A stretch of 64,000 nt of DNA from JAGWRA01 sp963711505 (GTDB taxonomy: Bacteria > Acidobacteriota > Vicinamibacteria > Vicinamibacterales > CAVVIG01): NCBI GenBank assembly GCA_963711505.1, contig CAVQEJ010000003.1, positions 1,550,001 to 1,614,000 of the forward strand, written 5' to 3'. A program made the position numbers and the translations under genes. This document shows positions 57,805 through 64,000 of the stretch, piece after piece. The notes under the pieces are model-generated. The model saw nothing but the letters and a program-made list of their open reading frames with translations, searched no databases and was not told the DNA's origin. Positions within the stretch are counted from its first letter, which is position 1. Every line of letters begins with the position of its first letter.

Positions 57805-59579
57805 GACGCGCTCCGGCCCGCGTAGGGCCTGATCAGGTCGAACTTGCTCATGTCCCAGGCCGCCGTCGGACAGCGCTCCGCACACAGCCCGCAATGGAGG
57901 CAGATGTCCTCGTCCTTCACCATCAGCCGCTTCGTCTGCGGCAGCGGACCCGACACGTACACCGCCTGATCGCTGTTCTCGGCCGGCGCCGACAGCTTCT
58001 GCCGCAGCGCGGCTTCGCTGCCCGGGTCGGGCGCGATGGTCAGGCAGTTGACCGGGCAGACATCCACGCAGGCGTCGCACTCGATGCAGAGCCGGTCGGT
58101 GAAGTTCGTCTCGATGTCACAGTTCAGGCAGCGCTGCACCTCGCGCGCCGTCTGCTCGGGCGTGAAGCCGAGCTCCACCTCCACCGCGACGTTCGAGAAG
58201 CGCTTCACCAGCTCCTCGTGGTGCATCTTCGCCCGCGGCGACGGGTTGTAGTCGTTGTGGTAGCTCCAGGCGTGCATCCCCAGCTTCGCGCTGACGAGGT
58301 TCATCCCGTCGGCCGGCCGCTCGGTCACCGGCACGCCCTGGCAGTGATGGTGGATGGAGATGGCCGCCTGGTGGCCGTGCTCCACCGCCCAGATGATGTT
58401 CTCGGGGCCCCACGCCGCGTCGCCGCCGAAGAAGACGCCCGGCCGCGTCGACTGGTGCGTCGTCTTGTCGACGATCGGCATGTTCCACTTCGGATCGAAC
58501 TCGAGGCCGATGTCCCGCTCGATCCACGGGAACGCGTTCTCCTGCCCGATGGCGAGAATGACGGCGTCGCACGGGATCGTGACAGTCCCGATCACCCGGC
58601 TCTTCTGCCGCCCGTCCACCTCGGTCCACTCGAGCCGATCGAACTCCATGCCGACCAGCGTGCCGTTCTCCACGAGGAAGCGCTTCGGCGAGTGGTCCTC
58701 GACGATCTCGATCCCCTCTTCCTCGGCATCCTCGAGCTCCCACGGCGACGCCTTGAAGTAGCGGCGGCCGCGGCGCGCGATGACCTTGATGTCGGTGCCG
58801 CCCAGCCGCTTCGACGTGCGGCAGCAGTCCATCGCCGTGTTGCCGACGCCGATGATGAGCACCCGCGGCTCGATCTTCTCGATGTGGCCGAAGTGGACCG
58901 ACCCGAGCCACTCGATGCCGATGTGCACCGTGCTGCTGTCCCACCGTCCCGGAATGTCGAGCTCCTTGCCCTTCGGCGCCCCGCTGCCGACGAACACCGC
59001 GTCGTAGCCCTCGTCGAGCAGCCCCTTCAGGCTGTCCACCGGCGTGTCGTAGCGGATGTCCACCCCCATGTTGAGGATGTTGTCCACTTCCTCGTCGAGC
59101 ACGCTGTGCGGCAGCCGGAACGCCGGGATGTTGTACCGCATCAGGCCGCCCGCCTGGCGCAGCCTCTCGTAGATGACACACTCGTAGCCGAGCGGCATGA
59201 GGTCGTTGGCGACCGTCAGCGACGACGGCCCGGCGCCAACGAGCGCGACCCGCTTGCCGTTCTTCACGGCGGGTACCGCCGGCAGGCGGTCCGTAATGTC
59301 GTCACGCAGGTCCGAGGCCACCCGCTTCAGCCGGCAGATCGCCACCGGCTTGCCGTCGACCCGGCCGCGCCGGCACGCCGGCTCGCACGGCCGATCGCAC
59401 GTGCGCCCCAGGATGCCCGGGAACACGTTCGACACGCGGTTCAGCATGTACGAATCCGTGTACCGGCCCTGCGCGATCAGACGGATGTACTCGGGAACGT
59501 TCGTGTGGGCGGGACAGGCCCACTGGCAGTCGACAACTTTATGGTAGTAGTGCGGATCGGAAACGTTGGTCGGGTCCAT
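57801..59579 (-). CDS. GltD-like FAD/NAD(P) oxidoreductase with ferredoxin domains
   Basis: Intact, 592 residues from MDPTNVSDPHYYHKVVDCQW. An N-terminal Cys-rich domain (CQWACPAHTNVPEYIRLI; CDRPCEPACRR) as in glutamate synthase small subunit and dihydropyrimidine dehydrogenase. The FAD site is RVALVGAGPSSLTVAND, a second dinucleotide site is VLIIGVGNTAMDCCRTS, and AILAIGQENAFPWIE and GVFFGGDAAWGPENIIWAVE follow. The C-terminus holds Fe-S motifs CIECDACVDVCPVNC and CLHCGLCAERCP. The upstream in-frame ATG at 59654 was rejected as it only adds a low-complexity stretch. It probably passes electrons between ferredoxin and NAD(P)H for the oxidoreductase encoded next (ATGA overlap). Confidence 0.85.
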   Translation of the reverse strand: MDPTNVSDPHYYHKVVDCQWACPAHTNVPEYIRLIAQGRYTDSYMLNRVSNVFPGILGRTCDRPCEPACRRGRVDGKPVAICRLKRVASDLRDDITDRLPAVPAVKNGKRVALVGAGPSSLTVANDLMPLGYECVIYERLRQAGGLMRYNIPAFRLPHSVLDEEVDNILNMGVDIRYDTPVDSLKGLLDEGYDAVFVGSGAPKGKELDIPGRWDSSTVHIGIEWLGSVHFGHIEKIEPRVLIIGVGNTAMDCCRTSKRLGGTDIKVIARRGRRYFKASPWELEDAEEEGIEIVEDHSPKRFLVENGTLVGMEFDRLEWTEVDGRQKSRVIGTVTIPCDAVILAIGQENAFPWIERDIGLEFDPKWNMPIVDKTTHQSTRPGVFFGGDAAWGPENIIWAVEHGHQAAISIHHHCQGVPVTERPADGMNLVSAKLGMHAWSYHNDYNPSPRAKMHHEELVKRFSNVAVEVELGFTPEQTAREVQRCLNCDIETNFTDRLCIECDACVDVCPVNCLTIAPDPGSEAALRQKLSAPAENSDQAVYVSGPLPQTKRLMVKDEDICLHCGLCAERCPTAAWDMSKFDLIRPYAGRSAS

Positions 59580-60093
59580 TACCAGTTCGTCCTGTGGCGG
59601 TGGTGCGATGGAATCTCGAAGAGCCGGGGCGACCCGGAACCGGCCAGCGGCCAAGACTTCTCCTGCTCACCCCTGACAGCATGATCCGCCTCATCCATCG
59701 TCGCCGACGACAAACGGGATCAGCAGCCTCCGGAGAACGTGCAGGGCTGGTTCCAGCCTGCGGACAGCCCTCGTGTCTCTCCTTCGATACTACCTCTCCT
59801 GCTCCCCATGTGAACAAACAGACAATCTGGGTTCCGATTATCGCCCCGTTCCGGGCAATGTCAAGAGCAGGAAGGGGTTTTGGCCGGCGGCCCTCCGGAA
59901 CGACCGCCGCTGCCCCGCCGGCTCATCCACTCGGACGGCCGGCGGCCGGCGGACGGTTCGGCCCGTGCCTGTGTTATCGGCAGATGACGCCTGGGAGTTC
60001 GCTGCCACCCCGGCCGGAGGCGCATAGCTCTCCCCCGGATGGCTCGCTCCGGTGGATCCGCAGGAAGGAAAGCGTCGGGATCGGACCGGCGGC
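59580..60093. other. Intergenic region with the operon promoter
   Basis: Besides the promoter at 59837-59864 I see no gene. Short frames on the rightward strand run against the promoter and have shadow composition. A GC-rich inverted repeat CCGCCGGC / GCCGGCGG lies at 59915-59945; it could be a terminator for transcription coming from the Asp-box gene at 60094, but no U-tract is present. Confidence 0.4.
59837..59864 (-). promoter_or_regulatory. Promoter of the 2-oxoacid oxidoreductase operon
   Basis: Leftward TTGACA (59859-59864), 16-bp spacer, GATAAT (59837-59842): a near-consensus sigma70-type promoter in an AT-richer patch. The predicted leader is about 250 nt before the ATG at 59579. Confidence 0.65.
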
Positions 60094-63000
60094 TCAGCGT
60101 CCGCCGGTTCCCGCGTTGAGTGGCGCCAGCCCCGCGCCCTTCGCTGCGCGGTTGAAGGCCGGCACGTCGGTGCCTGTCACGCCGGTGAAGGCCGTCTTCG
60201 CCGCCGCCAGGTTCTTCTCAATCATGTCGAGCACGTCCAACGAGGCGGCCGTCGGCCGGTGGTCGGCGCCGCCGGCGACATCGCCGGCACCGGTCCCGAT
60301 CTCGCCGTTCAGCCAGATGAGGTTCTGGTACACCTTGAAGCGCTCGTGTAGGTACTTGTCGTCGCTGTTCAAATCCTCGGACGTCAGCAGATGCATCTCG
60401 GCCGCGAGCAGCTTCCGGCCGATGCCATCGAGCAGCTTCACCGCCGCCGGCTTCCTGGCGGTCTTCTCCTGGTCCTGCACCTGACGGCGCAGGACCTCGA
60501 GGCGGTTGATCATGTCGACCGCCTCGTTCATGTCGTCGCGCACGCGCATCTGCGCCGCCGTCGAGGCCGCCAGATCCGCGTCCGACGAGGCGATGGTCGG
60601 GTCCTTCAGCACCGACGATCTGCCGCGACACCGTCTGCCCACCGGCCGTCATCCGGATGGTGTAGGTGCCCGGCGTGGCAATCGGTCCGGCGGCGACCGC
60701 GTCCTCGATGCCCCAGTGGAGGATCGGGCGGGTGTCCTTCCCCTTGAACCGCGGCTCGTCCCAGATGTGCGGATTGTCGGCCGGCGTCGTCCTGAGCGCC
60801 ACCTGGTGCGGGGCGTCGTACCGCAGGTTCCAGACCGCCCGGTTCAGCCCCGGCCGGCCGGTCTCCTTGAAGGTCCGGATCACGTGGCCGCCGTCGAGTA
60901 CGTCGAAGGTCACCGGACCGGCCGTCCGCTCGTTCAGCCGGTACAGCAGATTGGCCGATCCCGACCGCGCCTTGCGGAACCCGGGCCGCGGGTCATAGAG
61001 GAACAGCGCGGCGTCGGTCGGCGCCTTGTCGGCCTGCTCGAGGCGCGTGATGTCCTTCAGGATGAACAGGCCGCGCCCGTAGGTCGACACGACGACGTCG
61101 TGATAGTCCTTCTGGACGACGATCCAGCTGACCGGCACCGCCGGCAGTCCCCGCTTGAACTGCGTCCAGTGCGCCCCATCGTCCATCGAGTAGTAGAAGG
61201 CATGGCCGGTGCCGGCGAACAGCATGCCGCGCCGGTTGGGGTTCTCGGCCACTGACATGGCGTAATCGAGCACGCCTCCGGTCGGCAGGTTGCTGCTGAT
61301 CTTCGTCCAGGTCTGGCCGAAATCGGTGGTCTTGTAGATGTACGGCGCGCTGTCGTCCATCAGGTGGCGATCGATGGTGACGTAGGCCGCGCCGGGCTCG
61401 AACGTCGAGGGAGCAATCTGGCGCACGGTGCCCCAGGTCGGCAGGTCGGGAATGTTCTTCGTCACGTCGGTCCAGTGACCGCCGCCGTCCTTCGTGTACC
61501 AGAGCTTGCCGTCGTTCGTGCCCGCCCAGATCAGCCCGCGCTGGATGGACGAGGGGGCGATCGCGAAGACGACCTCGCCGTAGAACTGGCCGAGGTTGTC
61601 CTGCACGATGCCGCCCGACGAGACGATGCGGCTCGGGTCCTGCGTCGAGAGGTCGGGACTGATCACCTGCCACGTCTGCCCTTCGTCGGACGTCTTGAAG
61701 ATGACCTGGCAGCCGTAATAGATGGTGTGGTGGTCGAAGGGATCGGCCGCCAGCGGCGGCGTCCAGTGACACCGGTACTTCGTTTCCTGCGGCGGCGAGT
61801 CGATCGTGTGGATCCACGGGCTGACCGACCGCGCCACGCCCGTGCGCGCGTCCCATCGCGTCACCTCGTTGCCGTAGCAGCTCGACCAGACAACGTCGGG
61901 ATGATCCGGATCGGCGGGCAGCGTGAATCCCGACTCGCATCCGCCGAGTCCGCCCTGCCAGCGGCTGCCGCGGTCGTCGCCCTCGTCATACCGCCTTCGC
62001 GGCGGCAGGCCCGTGCCGGAGCCGGCGCCGGTGATGCCGCCGTAGGACGGCACGTTCGGGACGTTGACGGGTTCGTTGCTCGGCCCACGCATGGTGCCGT
62101 CGTCCTGCCGGTTGCTGTAGAGCCAGTACCGGCATCCGCCGGTCGACCGCCACGTGGTACATCTGGCCGATCGGCAGCGCGACGTGCAGGAAGGTGCGCG
62201 CGTGATCGGTCGTGATCCCCATACCGGCATCGCCGGTCTGCACCCAGCGATCCGGGTTCCTGGGATCCATCCAGATGTCGTGGCAGTCGCCGCAGCCCTT
62301 GTAGTTGGCGATCGGGAACGTGCGCCCGCCGTCGAACGACCGGTGGAACATGCTGTTGGCGACGAGCACTTCGTCGGGATTCGCAGGATTCACCGCGAGG
62401 CGGATGTAGTACCCGGCGCGGCCGATGAGCGTCCGATCCCAGCTGACGACCTGCCACTTCACGCCGCCGTCATCCGACCGCCAGAGCGATCCCTGGTCCG
62501 CCGTCTGGATGAGGGCGTAGATCCGCTGCGGGTCGGACGGCGCGAAGGCGACATCGATCTTCCCGAGCGGCGACTTCGGCAGGCCGTTCTCGAGGTGCTG
62601 CCAGGTAGCGCCGCCGTCGTGCGTCATATAGACGCCGCTGCCCGGCCCGCCGCCGAACTCCGCCCAGGGATGCATCTCGACCTGCCACATGCCGGCGATC
62701 AGCACATTCGGGTTCTGGCTGTCCAGCGACAGCCCCGAACAGCCGGTGTTCGGATCGACGAACAGCGACCGCGTCCAGGTCTTCCCGCCGTCGGTCGTCT
62801 TGAAGACGCCGCGCTCCTGCTGGGGTGCGGTCGTCCGGCCGAGCGCGCACACCCAGACGTTCTCGGGATTGGTCGGATCGACGATGATGCGGCCGATACG
62901 GCCGGTCTTGTCGAGCCCCATGTGCTGCCACGACGCGCCGGCGTCGGTCGAGCGGTAGACACCGTCCCCTTCGACGTCGGCGTCGCGGATCGCCCATGCC

Positions 63001-63338
63001 TCGCCCGTCCCGGCCCAGACGAGGTCGGGGTTGGACGGCGCGACGGCCAGCGCGCCGATCGCCTGCACCGGCTCGTGGTCGAAGATCGGCGCAAAGGTCT
63101 TCCCGCCGTCCACCGTCTTCCAGACGCCGCCCGAGGCGGCGCCGGCGTAGTAGGTCGTCGGGTCTCCGGGCACGCCGGCCACCGAGGCGATGCGCCCGGC
63201 GCTGGGCGGTCCCATGTAGGTGAAGCGCAGCGGCGCCACCTGCGGCCCGAGGCGCGGCGCCTCGCGCTGGGCGCGCACGGCCGCGCCGGCGGAGGCGATG
63301 CAGAGGATGGCGGTCAGGACAAGACGGCGAACACGCAT
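60094..63338 (-). CDS. Large exported Asp-box (BNR/sortilin-like) protein, copy 4, with a CxxCH motif
   Basis: Starts MRVRRLVLTAILCIASAGAA (signal peptide, AVRAQ), then FTYMGPPSAGRIASVAG and Asp boxes: TVDGGKTFAP, STDAGASWQH, TTDGGKTWTR, THDGGATWQH, SDDGGVKWQV, TSDEGQTWQV, TKDGGGHWTD, TTDFGQTWTK. Unusual here is NYKGCGDCHDIWMD near 62290, a CxxCH that could bind heme or be a coincidence in a loop. The C-terminus is helical (MNEAVDMINRLEVLRRQVQD) and ends LAPLNAGTGGR. Frame changes near 62125 and 60640; joined length is about 1,080 residues. Role presumably as for the other copies. Confidence 0.8.
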
Positions 63339-63438
63339 GGGCAGGCCTCGTGTGAGCGGTATCCAAACGCAGTCTGACGACGGACGACTCGTCATGCCCG
63401 CGGAAGCGGGCATCCAGCCACGAGGCGCGTGCGCGCCC

Positions 63439-64000
63439 TCACCGCGCGACGAGCTGCTTCGCGACGAACCAGACGTTGGCCGGGCGTTCCGCGAGCCGGC
63501 GCATGTACCAAGGGAACCAGGACTCGCCGTACGAGATCAGCACCCGCAGCCGCTTGCCACCATCGACCAGCCGCTGCTGCAGCGGCCGCTGGATGCCGTA
63601 GAGCATGGCGTATTCGTACGCCGCCTCGGGCACATGGTGCTCGGTGATGAAGGCGCCGAGCCGCCCGACGATCGCTGGATCGTGGGTACCGATGTGCAGG
63701 TGGGCACCCGCCCGCTGCGCCTCGTCGCCGAGCAGCCGCTCCGAGAGCTTCACGAAGTTCGCGTCGACATCGGCCTTCTTCGGAAAGGCAATGTCGGCCG
63801 GCTCGAGGTAGGCGCCCTTGACGAGTCGGATCGCCGGCCCCAGCGGCAGCAGGCGGTCGATGTCGGTCGCCGATGCGATAGAGGTAGGCCTGAATGGCGA
63901 CGCCCACGGCCGCGGAGCGCTCGCGCGTCCGCTGGAAGAGCGCCAGCGTCGGGTCGACGTACGCCGAACTCTCCATGTCGATCCAGACGAAGTTCCCGCA
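63439..64000 (-). CDS. Proline dehydrogenase-like protein (partial, frameshifted)
   Basis: The gene continues beyond the right edge. The visible C-terminal part reads FVWIDMESSAYVDPTLALFQ, VGVAIQAYLYR, then after a frame change near 63880 PAIRLVKGAYLEPADIAFPK, HLHIGTHDPAIVGRLGAFIT, YEYAMLYGIQRPLQQRLVDG and RVLISYGESWFPWYMRRLAE. These match the FAD-binding TIM barrel of proline dehydrogenases (VKGAYxEP; THD; EFAMLYGI-like; YG..W..YxxRRLAE). It would oxidise proline to pyrroline-5-carboxylate. The stop at 63439 is natural. Confidence 0.8.
   Translation of the reverse strand, partial: AGTSSGSTWRVRRTSTRRWRSSSGRASAPRPWASPFRPTSIASATDIDRLLPLGPAIRLVKGAYLEPADIAFPKKADVDANFVKLSERLLGDEAQRAGAHLHIGTHDPAIVGRLGAFITEHHVPEAAYEYAMLYGIQRPLQQRLVDGGKRLRVLISYGESWFPWYMRRLAERPANVWFVAKQLVAR

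Noticed and set aside
55999..58080. A 693-residue start for the 2-oxoacid oxidoreductase alpha subunit
   Set aside because: The N-terminal extension overlaps the GltD-like gene and is Arg/Ala-rich shadow; the ATG at 57804 gives an ATGA overlap and a proper gamma-domain start.

Overview
The window looks like a high-GC chromosomal contig from an environmental bacterium, most plausibly Acidobacteriota of the Vicinamibacteria type. That is an inference from very high GC, four very large secreted Asp-box (BNR/sortilin-like) proteins, a YncE/phosphoesterase fusion, a kinase-ATPase-TPR giant, and a palindromic repeat that reads AELKLGRYD on one strand. Many genes are split by single-base indels at conserved motifs (cold-shock protein, HRDLKPAN of the kinase, the MsrB N-terminus). 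I read these mostly as assembly errors and describe such genes as one locus, stating where the frame changes.

Layout. 1-7570: partial peptidase-MA/TolB-like protein (-), uncharacterised protein (+), small lipoprotein (-), the first Asp-box protein (+), paired palindromes and a cold-shock gene. 7780-17131: tRNA-Glu(UUC) with an integrated element bounded by 17-bp direct repeats. The element carries a large serine recombinase whose stop codon lies inside the tRNA, one cargo-like gene, and a leftward operon of about ten genes (HTH-like protein, small proteins, Prim-Pol primase, AAA helicase, zinc-ribbon protein and others), nearly all joined by ATGA or TAATG overlaps. An iteron-and-hairpin region next to the helicase may be its replication origin. 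No capsid or conjugation genes are visible, so it resembles a phage satellite or integrative plasmid.

17131-44108: a hairpin and a degraded GIY-YIG nuclease, AIM24 protein, second Asp-box protein, a giant autotransporter with 192-bp repeats, methyltransferase, Tat-exported amidohydrolase, Ser/Thr kinase-AAA-TPR regulator, YncE-phosphoesterase, small membrane proteins, cytochrome c, third Asp-box protein and an exported metallo-beta-lactamase-fold hydrolase. 44452-54321: surface and glycan genes. These are a collagen-like protein with 99-bp repeats, a secreted protein, a receptor-like membrane protein, a DUF4239 protein, a PqqD-like protein, and a glycosyltransferase / Tat-exported Thr-Pro-rich DNRLRE protein / double-glycosyltransferase set.

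54415-64000: msrB, then a three-gene ATGA-coupled operon (GltD-like flavoprotein and the alpha and beta subunits of a 2-oxoacid:ferredoxin oxidoreductase) behind a good sigma70-type promoter, a fourth Asp-box protein and a partial proline dehydrogenase. Perfect GC-rich hairpins without U-tracts follow several genes and look like this lineage's terminators.
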